NCBI RefSeq assembly: GCF_006351005.1
Contig: NZ_VENP01000037.1
Span: 1-32,394 of the forward strand
Length of the DNA stretch: 32,394 bases
Source of the DNA: Miniimonas arenae
GTDB taxonomy: Bacteria > Actinomycetota > Actinomycetes > Actinomycetales > Beutenbergiaceae
Reading direction: 5' to 3'
This document shows, in pieces, positions 21,283-28,155 of the stretch. A program made the translations under genes and the position numbers. Position 1 is the first letter of the stretch. Every line of letters starts with the position of its first letter. The notes under the pieces are model-generated. The model saw only the letters and a program-made list of their open reading frames with translations, was not told the origin of the DNA and ran no database searches.

Positions 21283-22575
21283 GTGTTCACGCCCTCGCCC
21301 ACCGAACCCGTCGAACCGCCCGCGCCCGCGTCGGCCACCGAGCCGAGCTCTGCGGCGCCGAACACTGCGGCGCCGAGCTCTGCCGTGCCGAGCTCTGCCG
21401 TGCCGAGCTCTTCCGTGCCGAGCTCTGCGGTGCCGAGCCCCGCCGCTCGCACCGCCCCGGCCACGATCGTGATCCCACCGTCCCTGCTGCCCGCCGACGG
21501 GCGGTTCGGCAGCGGCCCGTCCAGGGTGCGCCCCGCGCAGGTCGAGGCGCTGGCCGCGGTCGGCAGCACCGTGCTGGGCACCTCGCACCGTCAGGCACCG
21601 GTGCGCGATCTGGTGCGCCGCGCGCGCGAGGGCCTGGCGCAGCTGCTCGGGGCACCCGACGGGCACGAGGTGGTGCTCGGGAACGGGGGAAGCACGAGCT
21701 TCTGGGACGCGGCCACGTTCTCCCTGGTCCGCAGCCGTGCGCACCACGCGGTGCACGGGGAGTTCTCCGGCAAGTTCGCGGCTGCGACGACGGCCGCGCC
21801 GTTCCTCGAGCCGTCCGAGGTGGTGCGCGCCGAGCCCGGCACGCTCGCCGTGCCCGACCCGAGCGACGCCGTCGACGTCGTGGCCTGGGCCCACAACGAG
21901 ACCTCCACGGGAGTCGTCTCGCCCGTCCGTCGCCCGCCGGGCGCGCCGGCCGACGCCCTGACGCTGGTGGACGCCACCTCGATCGCGGGCGCCGCCGTCG
22001 TGGATCTCACGCAGGCGGACGCCTACTACTTCGCGCCGCAGAAGGTGTTCGGGTCCGACGGCGGGCTGTGGCTCGCCGTCGTCTCCCCCGCCGCGGTGGA
22101 CCGGATCGGCGAGATCGCCGCCTCGGGCCGGTGGATCCCCGAGTCGCTCTCGCTCGATGTCGCCCTCACGAACTCACGACTGGACCAGACGCTCAACACC
22201 CCGGCCATCGCCACGCTCGTGCTGCTCGTGGAGCAGGTGGAGTGGTTCCTCGACCACGGCGGCCTGGACTGGGCGGCGCAGCGCTCGCGCCGCAGCACCG
22301 ATCACGTGTACGCGTGGGCGCAGGCTCGGGAGTGGGCCACGCCGTTCGTCGTCAACCCCGCGCACCGCTCGCCCGTCGTCGCGACGGTCGACCTCGTCCC
22401 CGAGGTGGACGCCACTGCCGTGATCCGCGCGCTGCGGGACAACGGCGTGCTGGACGTGTTCCCCTACCGCAAGCTCGGCCGCAACCAGCTGCGGATCGGG
22501 GCCTTCCCCGCCGTCGAGCCCGAGGACGTCGAGGCGCTCACCGCATGCGTCGACTTCGTGGTCGAGCGCCTCTGA
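21283..22575 (+). CDS. serC: phosphoserine aminotransferase with repetitive N-terminal extension
   Basis: The PLP enzyme makes 3-phosphoserine from 3-phosphohydroxypyruvate in serine biosynthesis. Family marks are FGSGPSRVRPAQVEAL, LGTSHRQAPV, LGNGGSTSFWD, the PLP-lysine segment YFAPQKVFGSDGG, and FPYRKLGRNQLRIGAFPA near the C-terminus. GTG at 21283 has AAGGA eight bases upstream. ATG at 21274 overlaps that site, so both starts are possible. About 50 residues before the catalytic domain are low-complexity Pro/Ser/Ala/Val, encoded by 15-base repeats. Usual actinobacterial SerC starts close to TIVIPPSLLPADG, so the extension is an oddity. It may not affect catalysis, or translation may begin elsewhere. 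Confidence 0.92.
   Translation: MFTPSPTEPVEPPAPASATEPSSAAPNTAAPSSAVPSSAVPSSSVPSSAVPSPAARTAPATIVIPPSLLPADGRFGSGPSRVRPAQVEALAAVGSTVLGTSHRQAPVRDLVRRAREGLAQLLGAPDGHEVVLGNGGSTSFWDAATFSLVRSRAHHAVHGEFSGKFAAATTAAPFLEPSEVVRAEPGTLAVPDPSDAVDVVAWAHNETSTGVVSPVRRPPGAPADALTLVDATSIAGAAVVDLTQADAYYFAPQKVFGSDGGLWLAVVSPAAVDRIGEIAASGRWIPESLSLDVALTNSRLDQTLNTPAIATLVLLVEQVEWFLDHGGLDWAAQRSRRSTDHVYAWAQAREWATPFVVNPAHRSPVVATVDLVPEVDATAVIRALRDNGVLDVFPYRKLGRNQLRIGAFPAVEPEDVEALTACVDFVVERL
21343..21447 (+). repeat. 15-bp minisatellite (about seven units) in the serC 5' region
   Basis: Seven consecutive 15-base units from 21343 follow the pattern CCGAGCTCTGCCGTG, with two units identical (21373-21387 and 21388-21402) and the others differing by one to a few bases. 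In frame they encode the pentapeptide P-S-S-A-V. Unit length is a multiple of three, so expansion or contraction keeps the reading frame. Confidence 0.92.
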
Positions 22576-22623
22576 GCCCGGCCGACGGCGGAGCGGGCAC
22601 GCCGGGGTGGGACGCGCCGGGCG

Positions 22624-23904
22624 TCAGACCGCGCGGCCCATCCGGTCGGCGTCGCTCAGCACGAGCACGTGCGGCGAGGGGGTGCGCACGTACCGCAGCT
22701 CGACGTGCCACGCGCGCCGAGCCCAGGCGATCCCGAGGACCGCGATCAGGATCGTGGCGATCGCGCCGATGCCGATGCTCCACCGCGCTCCGAACGCCTC
22801 CCCCACCCAGCCGACGACGGGCGAGCCGATCGGCGTCGTGCCCATGAGCACCATGAGGTAGAGGCTCATGACCCGGCCGCGCATCTCGGGAGCGGTCGAG
22901 GTCTGCACGTAGGCGTTCGCGGACGCGAGCATCGTGAGCGAGCAGAACCCCACCGGGATGGCCGCGAGCGCGTACGTCCAGTACGTCGGAGCGATCGCCA
23001 TGAGGGCGCTGGCGAGGCCGAACCCGAGCGCCGCGCCGAGGATGTACCGCACCCGCGGCTGCGACCGCCGCGCCGCCATGAGCGCGCCGGCGAGCGACCC
23101 GATCGCGAGGACCGAGCCGAGCAGGCCGTAGTTCGCGGCGCCCTGGTCGAAGACCGTGACGGCCATCATCGCCGACGTCAGCTGGAAGTTGAGCCCGAGC
23201 GCGCTGACCACGCCCACCACGGCCATGATGAGCAGGATGTCGCTGCGAGCGCCGACGTAGCGCATCCCCTCGCGCACCTTCCCCTTGCTCCGCTCGGCGT
23301 GCGGGAGCGGGTGCAGGTCGCGGGTGCGCATGAGCATGAGCGCCCCGACGGTGAACGCGAACGACGCGGCGTTCACCACGAACACCCAGCCCGGCCCGAC
23401 GGCCGCGATGGTGAGGCCGGCGACGGCGGGACCCACCAGCCGTGCCGCGTTGAACGACGCGCTGTTGAGCCCGACGGCGTTCGGCAGCGAGGACTGCGGC
23501 ACGAGCTCGGCCACGAAGGTCTGCCGGACGGGGTTGTCGACCGCGGCGACGACGCCCAGCACGAACGCGAACGCCCACACGTGCCACAGCTGCGCGGACC
23601 CGCTCAGCACGAGGGCGCCGAGTCCCAGCGCGAGCGCGCCCATCGCACCCTGGGTGACCATGAGCAGCCCGCGGCGCGGCAGGCGGTCGGCGAGGAGTCC
23701 GCCGTACGGCCCGAGCAGCAGCGCGGGCAGGAACTGCAGCGCCGTGACGATCCCCACGGCGATCCCCGAGTTGTCCGAGAGGTCCGTGAGGACCACCCAG
23801 TCCTGGGCGATGCGCTGCATCCACGTCCCGACGTTCGCGACGAGCGCGCCGGCGAACCAGAGCCGGTAGGCGGGGAACTTGAGGGAGTCGAAGGTCGTGC
23901 TCAC
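22624..23904 (-). CDS. MFS transporter, EntS/MFS_3-like
   Basis: A 426-residue protein with 11-12 predicted membrane segments. Conserved features include FPAYRLWFAGALVANVGTWM at the start, the cytoplasmic loop 2-3 motif GGLLADRLPRRG, and the EntS-type AVDNPVRQTFVAELVP. A second loop repeat, ASANAYVQTSTAPEMRGRVM, occurs in the C-terminal half. The family includes the enterobactin exporter EntS and many drug efflux pumps. The GTG start at 23904 is only seven bases after the marR-type stop, so the two are translationally coupled. The MarR protein probably controls this exporter in response to its substrate. The substrate is unknown. Confidence 0.9.
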   Translation of the reverse strand: MSTTFDSLKFPAYRLWFAGALVANVGTWMQRIAQDWVVLTDLSDNSGIAVGIVTALQFLPALLLGPYGGLLADRLPRRGLLMVTQGAMGALALGLGALVLSGSAQLWHVWAFAFVLGVVAAVDNPVRQTFVAELVPQSSLPNAVGLNSASFNAARLVGPAVAGLTIAAVGPGWVFVVNAASFAFTVGALMLMRTRDLHPLPHAERSKGKVREGMRYVGARSDILLIMAVVGVVSALGLNFQLTSAMMAVTVFDQGAANYGLLGSVLAIGSLAGALMAARRSQPRVRYILGAALGFGLASALMAIAPTYWTYALAAIPVGFCSLTMLASANAYVQTSTAPEMRGRVMSLYLMVLMGTTPIGSPVVGWVGEAFGARWSIGIGAIATILIAVLGIAWARRAWHVELRYVRTPSPHVLVLSDADRMGRAV

Positions 23905-23911
23905 GAGCTGC

Positions 23912-24367
23912 TCACCGGGCGGAGATCCTCCTCAGGATGTCGGCGGCGCGCGCGAGCGCGTCCCGTTCGTCGGGGCTGAGCGCGCCGAGGCGCTGCGTCA
24001 GCCATGCGTTGCGGCGACGTCGGGTCGCGGCGATCACCGCTGTGCCCTCGTCGCTGATCCGGACGAGCACCTGCCGGCCGTCGTCCGGGTGCGGACGGCG
24101 CTCCACGAGACCGGCGGTCTCGAGCGCGGCGACCGTGCGCGTCATCGACGGCGCGGAGACGCACTCGAGCTCTGCGAGGTCCGACGGCGTGCACTCGCCC
24201 TCGCAGCTCAGGTGCGCCAGCACGGAGTACTGCGACTCCGTGACACCGCCCGCGCGCTCGGCGCGCAGGCGGCGGGACGTCATGAGCACGGCGCGTCGAA
24301 GGTTCGACACGAGCTCGGCGTTGGTCTCCCGGGGCTGGCGGGGCTGACCGGAGGACTGTGCGGGCAC
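23912..24367 (-). CDS. MarR-family transcriptional regulator
   Basis: A 151-residue protein from GTG at 24367. The winged helix-turn-helix spans about 44-110: TESQYSVLAHLS, then the recognition region SDLAELECVSAPSMTRTVAA, and the wing with PHPDDGRQVLV (DDGR at 95-98, a MarR hallmark). Flanking N- and C-terminal helices provide dimerisation. It is the first gene of a two-gene unit with an MFS exporter, the standard arrangement for a repressor of drug or metabolite efflux. A palindromic AT-rich sequence just upstream is the likely operator for autorepression. Cys56 and Cys60 (SCEGEC) and Cys69 are unusual and could allow oxidant sensing, but this is inference. Confidence 0.93.
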   Translation of the reverse strand: MPAQSSGQPRQPRETNAELVSNLRRAVLMTSRRLRAERAGGVTESQYSVLAHLSCEGECTPSDLAELECVSAPSMTRTVAALETAGLVERRPHPDDGRQVLVRISDEGTAVIAATRRRRNAWLTQRLGALSPDERDALARAADILRRISAR

Positions 24368-24383
24368 GACCTGAAGTCTACCA

Positions 24384-24398
24384 CTTAGTTAGCGTAAG
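24384..24398. promoter_or_regulatory. candidate MarR operator in the marR-MFS promoter
   Basis: CTTAGTTAGCGTAAG is an AT-rich interrupted palindrome in an otherwise GC-rich surrounding, 17-31 bases upstream of the marR-type start. It resembles MarR-family sites of the TTAGTTAGC type. It also has a partial (about 12 of 19) similarity to the DtxR/IdeR iron box when extended to both sides. TAGACT on the minus strand just downstream (complement of 24376-24381) may be the -10. Confidence 0.5.
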
Positions 24399-24469
24399 CA
24401 ACGATCGGCGCGGTCGCTCGGAGTGCGGACGGCCGCGCAGCCACGGTTGCCTCGCCCTAGGCTGCCCCC

Positions 24470-25045
24470 GTGCGCCGCTCCCGTCCGACCACGCACGTGC
24501 TGGTCGTCTGCACGGGCAACATCTGCCGCTCACCGGCCGCCGAGGTGCTGCTCGCGCACGCGCTCGGCCCCGGCGTCTCCGTCCGGTCCGCCGGCACGCA
24601 GGCCGTCGTCGGCGCCCCCGTCGAGCCCGCGATGGCCGCACTGCTGGCCGCCGACGGTCTCGACGCCGGCGGCTTCCGCGCCCGCCAGCTGCACCGCGAC
24701 CAGATCGAGGAGGCGCACGTCATCCTGGCGATGACGCGCCAGCACCGCTCGCGGGTGGTGAGCGAGGCACCAGGCGCACTGCGTCGCACCTTCACCCTGC
24801 GCGAGCTCGTGCGGCTCGCGGGATCCACCGACATCGCGGGCGCCACGCCGCTGGCGGGGTCGACGCCCGGTGCCCGACTGCAGGAGCTCACGCCGCTGGC
24901 GCTGCGCGCGAGGCCGCGGTTGCGCGTCCCGGTCGAGGAGGACGACGTCCAGGACCCCTACGGGCGCTCGGCTGCGGTCTACGCGAGCTCCTACGCGACG
25001 ATCCGTGAGGCGTGCCGACGTCTCGCGGACGTGCTGACGGGCTGA
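24470..25045 (+). CDS. low-molecular-weight protein tyrosine phosphatase
   Basis: A 191-residue protein with the P-loop C-T-G-N-I-C-R-S (Cys14 nucleophile, Arg20) in VLVVCTGNICRSPAAEVLL. The general-acid region is DVQDPYGRS, with Asp162 before Pro163. The start is GTG at 24470. The central part is longer than in minimal LMW-PTPs, with an Ala/Gly/Leu insert around 118-150. Bacterial members dephosphorylate tyrosine kinases that control polysaccharide export (Wzb type). The convergent neighbour is a polyisoprenyl-phosphate sugar transferase, which fits a role in exopolysaccharide control. No BY-kinase is in the window. Arsenate reductases share the fold, but the D-P-Y motif favours a phosphatase. 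Confidence 0.92.
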   Translation: MRRSRPTTHVLVVCTGNICRSPAAEVLLAHALGPGVSVRSAGTQAVVGAPVEPAMAALLAADGLDAGGFRARQLHRDQIEEAHVILAMTRQHRSRVVSEAPGALRRTFTLRELVRLAGSTDIAGATPLAGSTPGARLQELTPLALRARPRLRVPVEEDDVQDPYGRSAAVYASSYATIREACRRLADVLTG

Positions 25046-25052
25046 ACCGGCT

Positions 25053-25146
25053 CCCATGAGCGCGCCCCGCCGCTCCGCGGCGGGCGACGCGGAGCGACGG
25101 GGCGCATGGGGCACGCCGGCCGGGAGCTGCGCGCAGCCCCCGGCCG
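25053..25146. terminator. two consecutive strong hairpins between convergent genes
   Basis: The first stem-loop (25053-25110) pairs GCGCCCCG-C-CGCTCCGCG with CGCGGAGCG-A-CGGGGCGC around an eight-base loop. It is flanked by CCCAT/ATGGG, so the stem is about 22 base pairs with two interruptions. The second (25117-25146) pairs CGGCCGGG-A-GCTGC with GCAGC-C-CCCGGCCG around a two-base loop. They stand between the stop codons of the phosphatase and sugar-transferase genes and probably serve as terminators for both directions. Confidence 0.8.
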
Positions 25147-25160
25147 ACGTGGTCTGTGGG

Positions 25161-26687
25161 TCAGTACGCCCCTTCGCGGCGTACGACGGCGATCGCGGTG
25201 CGTGCGACGATCGCGAGGTCACCGACCGGCGACCAGTTCTCCACGTAGGACAGGTCCAGCCGGAGGCTGTCCTCCCAGGAGAGGTTCGACCGACCGCTGA
25301 CCTGCCAGAGCCCGGTGATGCCGGGCTTGATGAGCAGGCGCCGGTGGGCGGCGTTGTCGTACTGGGCGACCTCGTTCGGGAGCGGCGGGCGAGGGCCCAC
25401 CACGCTCATGGAGCCCCGGAGGGTGTTGACGAACTGCGGGAGCTCGTCGAGCGAGTAGGCGCGCAGCACGCGGCCCACGCGGGTCACCCGCGGGTCGGCC
25501 TTCATCTTGAACAGCGGTCCCGCGCCCTCGTTCGCCGTCATCAGCTCGGCCTTGACCTGCTCGGCGTCCGTACGCATCGACCGGAACTTGAGCATGTGGA
25601 ACGGTTCGCCGTTCGTGCCGGTGCGCGTCTGCCGGAAGAACACCGGACCGCCGTCGTCGAGCTTGATCGCGGCGGCGACCACGAGGAACACCGGCGAGAG
25701 CACGAGGAGGGCGACGGCGGAGAGCACCACGTCCATGGCGCGCTTCACGACGTAGGACCAGCCCGTGAAACGAGGCAGGCTCACGTGCACGAGCGGGATG
25801 CCCGGGATGGGCCGCAGGTGGATGCGAGGCCCCGCGATGTCCGTCAGGCGCGAGGCGAGCACGAGGTCGGCGCGCGTGCGCTCGAGGTCCCAGCTCAGTC
25901 GACGCACCGCGTCGGCACCGCCCGGGAGCTCGCCGGCGATGATCACCAGGTCGACGTCCTCGGCGTTGGCCCGGGCCACCAGCGTGCTGCGAGCCGCCTG
26001 CGCGACGTCGTCCGCGGAGTCCACGTAGTAGGCGAACTCCGGGGCGATGCCCGCAGCACTGGTGCGGCGCAGCTCGCGCTGCACGCGGTGCACGTCCTCC
26101 AGGCGCCCGACGACGAGAGCCCTGTCCTGGAAGCGCCCTTCGCTCCGCGCGTGCCGCAGGTACTGGCGCATCACCCAGCGGTTCGCCACCACGAGCACGA
26201 TGCCCAGCGGCAGCGCCACGAGGAAGTACTGCCGCGACAGCGTGACCTGAAGCAGGTAGGCGACGATCGCGGCGTTGCCGAACGTGAGCAGCGTCGCGCT
26301 CGCGGCCCGGTGGTACTCCACCAGGCCCTGCGCCAGGATCGTCGACTGCCTCGACCGGTTGGCGGCCAGGCTGATCATCCAGACCAGCCCGATGAGCAGT
26401 CCCACCTGCTCGTACCCGACCGTCGCACTGTCGGCGGAGGACCACACCCGTGGGTTCGTGTCACCGAACCGGATGAAGTACGCCGCCACCAGCGTGACGC
26501 CGATCGCGACGGCATCGCCGACTGTGATCAGTGCCTTGACGCGCCCGTACCAGGCCGTCGAGTGCACACGCTGCCCTGCGGCAGCCGTTTCCCCTTCATC
26601 AACGCGGCTACGACGATCCGCACGCACGGCCCCATCCGTGAACGTGTCGGTAGTCGATCGCGGCGTTGGCTCAACCCCAAGAGCCAT
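25161..26687 (-). CDS. polyisoprenyl-phosphate sugar-1-phosphate transferase (exopolysaccharide initiation)
   Basis: A 508-residue membrane protein of the WbaP/CpsE class, starting with ATG at 26687 behind AGGGGAG. A basic, disordered N-terminus is followed by four membrane segments (about 52-72, 94-110, 133-149, 154-168) and a CoA-binding-like Rossmann domain (188-290, LVVGRLEDVHRV). A fifth hydrophobic segment (320-342) then leads to the catalytic bacterial sugar transferase domain. Catalytic-domain motifs are VVKRAMDV, FHMLKFRSMRTDAE, YSLDELPQFVNTL (411-423), VVGPRPPLP and KPGITGLWQVSGR (454-466). It transfers a sugar phosphate to undecaprenyl phosphate, the first step of a surface polysaccharide. 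No other polysaccharide genes follow in the window. Confidence 0.93.
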   Translation of the reverse strand: MALGVEPTPRSTTDTFTDGAVRADRRSRVDEGETAAAGQRVHSTAWYGRVKALITVGDAVAIGVTLVAAYFIRFGDTNPRVWSSADSATVGYEQVGLLIGLVWMISLAANRSRQSTILAQGLVEYHRAASATLLTFGNAAIVAYLLQVTLSRQYFLVALPLGIVLVVANRWVMRQYLRHARSEGRFQDRALVVGRLEDVHRVQRELRRTSAAGIAPEFAYYVDSADDVAQAARSTLVARANAEDVDLVIIAGELPGGADAVRRLSWDLERTRADLVLASRLTDIAGPRIHLRPIPGIPLVHVSLPRFTGWSYVVKRAMDVVLSAVALLVLSPVFLVVAAAIKLDDGGPVFFRQTRTGTNGEPFHMLKFRSMRTDAEQVKAELMTANEGAGPLFKMKADPRVTRVGRVLRAYSLDELPQFVNTLRGSMSVVGPRPPLPNEVAQYDNAAHRRLLIKPGITGLWQVSGRSNLSWEDSLRLDLSYVENWSPVGDLAIVARTAIAVVRREGAY

Positions 26688-26844
26688 CCCGCTCCCCTTC
26701 CCCCACGGGGGAGGTTAGCCGACTTTTGCGTGAACAGTGAAACGAATCGGATAACGGAACGGTAACGGAAGCGGTCCGGCCCCGCGGCGGACGCCGGACG
26801 GGCGCGCGTCGTCGCGCACAGAGCCCGCACGGGCCGCCGTCGGG
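26688..26844. promoter_or_regulatory. AT-rich upstream region of the sugar-transferase gene
   Basis: This 157-base gap separates two minus-strand genes, so it holds the promoter of the sugar transferase (and the end of nothing on the plus strand). A local AT-rich patch at about 26715-26768 (minus strand CCGTTATCCGATTCGTTTCA and following) stands out. It contains plausible but not decisive hexamers (TAACCT on the minus strand near 26712-26717). No palindromic operator is obvious apart from CCCCCACGGGGG-like GC sequence near 26699-26710, partly covering the ribosome binding site. Confidence 0.35.
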
Positions 26845-27672
26845 TCAGCCCGGCGTCACGTCCACCTGGAAGTCGTCCACGACCGGGGACGTGGTCTTCC
26901 AGTCCCCGCCCGAGCGCGGACCGTCGGTCTCACTGTGCGCACCGCAGCCGTGGTCGAAGGAGACGACCTTGCCGTCGTCCGGGGACCACTCGTTGACGCA
27001 CACGCCGAACATCGACCCGAGCACCCCGGTCAGCGGGACGAGGAAGCCGCAGGTCTCGCAGCCCTCCTTGGACCCGCGCGCGCCGGCGGACGTCCCGCCG
27101 CGGTCACCCGCCGCCCACCGGGTGGCCGCCGCCTCGAGAGTCGCGCGGGTCGGCACACGCTCGCGCCACAGGCCGAGATCCTCGATCGCCACCTGGTCGG
27201 TGGCCACGTCGCCCGTGGGCCGGTAGCCGGTCTCCAGGCGCGGGTCGTCGGCGTCGTACGGGAGCGCGTCGGTGGCGCCGAGGTCACCCGGCGCGAGCCG
27301 CTCCGCCCACGGCACCCAGGCCGGCGCGAGCAGCGCCTCGTCACCGGGCAGCAGCTCGACCTCGCACACCGTCACGTGCCGGGACCGCGAGATGCGGGCG
27401 ACCGTCACGGTCCAGTGCCAGCCGCGGTAGCCCGGCGCCGTGGTGGCGAAGCGATGGCTGCCGAGACGCTCGCCGTCGTCGGTGTAGCCCAGGTGCGCAC
27501 CGACGTCGTCGCCACCGGACACCTCCAGCGCCGCCTCGCGCGCGAGGTCGACGGCGGCCGCGAGGACGGCGTCACGCTTCGCGGCCCGGACCGTCCTGGC
27601 GGACCTCGCCGGCGTCTCGGCGTCCACGACGACGTCCGCCTCGGCGACCGCGCCCTCGACCTCGGTGTCCAT
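26845..27672 (-). CDS. DUF3027 family protein
   Basis: The 275-residue product belongs to the actinobacterial DUF3027 family of unknown function. Visible landmarks are RDAVLAAAVDLAREAALEV near the N-terminus, GDDVGAHLGYTDDGERLGSH, and a beta-rich core GYRGWHWTVTVARISR. WVPWAERLAPGDLGATDALP and a Cys-rich C-terminal part (EGCETCGFLVPL, FGVCVNEWSPDDGKVVSFDH, GCGAHSE) follow and could bind a metal ion. ATG at 27672 shares a base with the stop of the cold-shock-domain gene (TGATG), so both are co-translated. This cspA-DUF3027 pairing is recurrent in actinobacteria and suggests an RNA- or translation-related role, which remains inference. Confidence 0.9.
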   Translation of the reverse strand: MDTEVEGAVAEADVVVDAETPARSARTVRAAKRDAVLAAAVDLAREAALEVSGGDDVGAHLGYTDDGERLGSHRFATTAPGYRGWHWTVTVARISRSRHVTVCEVELLPGDEALLAPAWVPWAERLAPGDLGATDALPYDADDPRLETGYRPTGDVATDQVAIEDLGLWRERVPTRATLEAAATRWAAGDRGGTSAGARGSKEGCETCGFLVPLTGVLGSMFGVCVNEWSPDDGKVVSFDHGCGAHSETDGPRSGGDWKTTSPVVDDFQVDVTPG

Positions 27673-28055
27673 CACGCGTCGAGCTCGTCCGCGACGGCGC
27701 GCATCGCCTTGGCGAGGCGGCCGGAGAACTCGCGCTCGGGGTAGCGCCCCTTGCGCAGCGAGGCGCCGGCGCGGTCGAGGAGCTTGATGAGGTCCTCCAC
27801 CACGGGCGCCATGTCCTCGGCGTCGCGACGCTGGGCGCGCACGACGGACGGGGTCGGGTCGAGCACGGTGACGGCGAGCGCCTGCGGCCCCTTGCGGCCG
27901 TCCGCGACGCCGTAGTCGACGCGCAGGCCGGGCTTGGGCGCGGTGACCTCCGCCGGCAGCGCCGAGGCGTGCAGGAACACCTGCGAACCGTCGTCGCCGG
28001 CGATGAAGCCGAATCCACGATCGACGTCGAAGAACTTGATCTTGCCAGTAGGCAC
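27672..28055 (-). CDS. cold-shock-domain protein with C-terminal extension
   Basis: GTG at 28055 (MPTGKIKFFDVDRGFGFI) is chosen because AGGTGGA lies seven bases upstream; a GTG 12 bases earlier would be inside that site. Residues 1-65 are a cold-shock OB fold with RNP1-like DRGFGFIAG and RNP2-like QVFLHAS, the single-stranded nucleic-acid-binding surface. Unlike the 67-residue CspA, it continues for about 60 residues with a helical part, DMAPVVEDLIKLLDRAGASL and RKGRYPEREFSGRLAKAM. Such longer CspA-family proteins are typical of actinobacteria. It is the first gene of a unit with DUF3027, divergent from the helicase-associated-domain gene. Confidence 0.93.
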   Translation of the reverse strand: MPTGKIKFFDVDRGFGFIAGDDGSQVFLHASALPAEVTAPKPGLRVDYGVADGRKGPQALAVTVLDPTPSVVRAQRRDAEDMAPVVEDLIKLLDRAGASLRKGRYPEREFSGRLAKAMRAVADELDA

Positions 28056-28155
28056 GGGTTGGTCCACCTCTGAGCGGGGCGCTTGTCTGGGCAGTCCATC
28101 CTACCTGTCGGTGGCCTCGGTCGGAGGCTCCACGTGGTTCGTTACCGTGAACCCA

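Noticed and set aside
21343-21447. Regular short repeats considered as a CRISPR-like array
   Set aside because: The 15-base units are directly adjacent without unique spacers and encode an in-frame pentapeptide, so they are a coding minisatellite.
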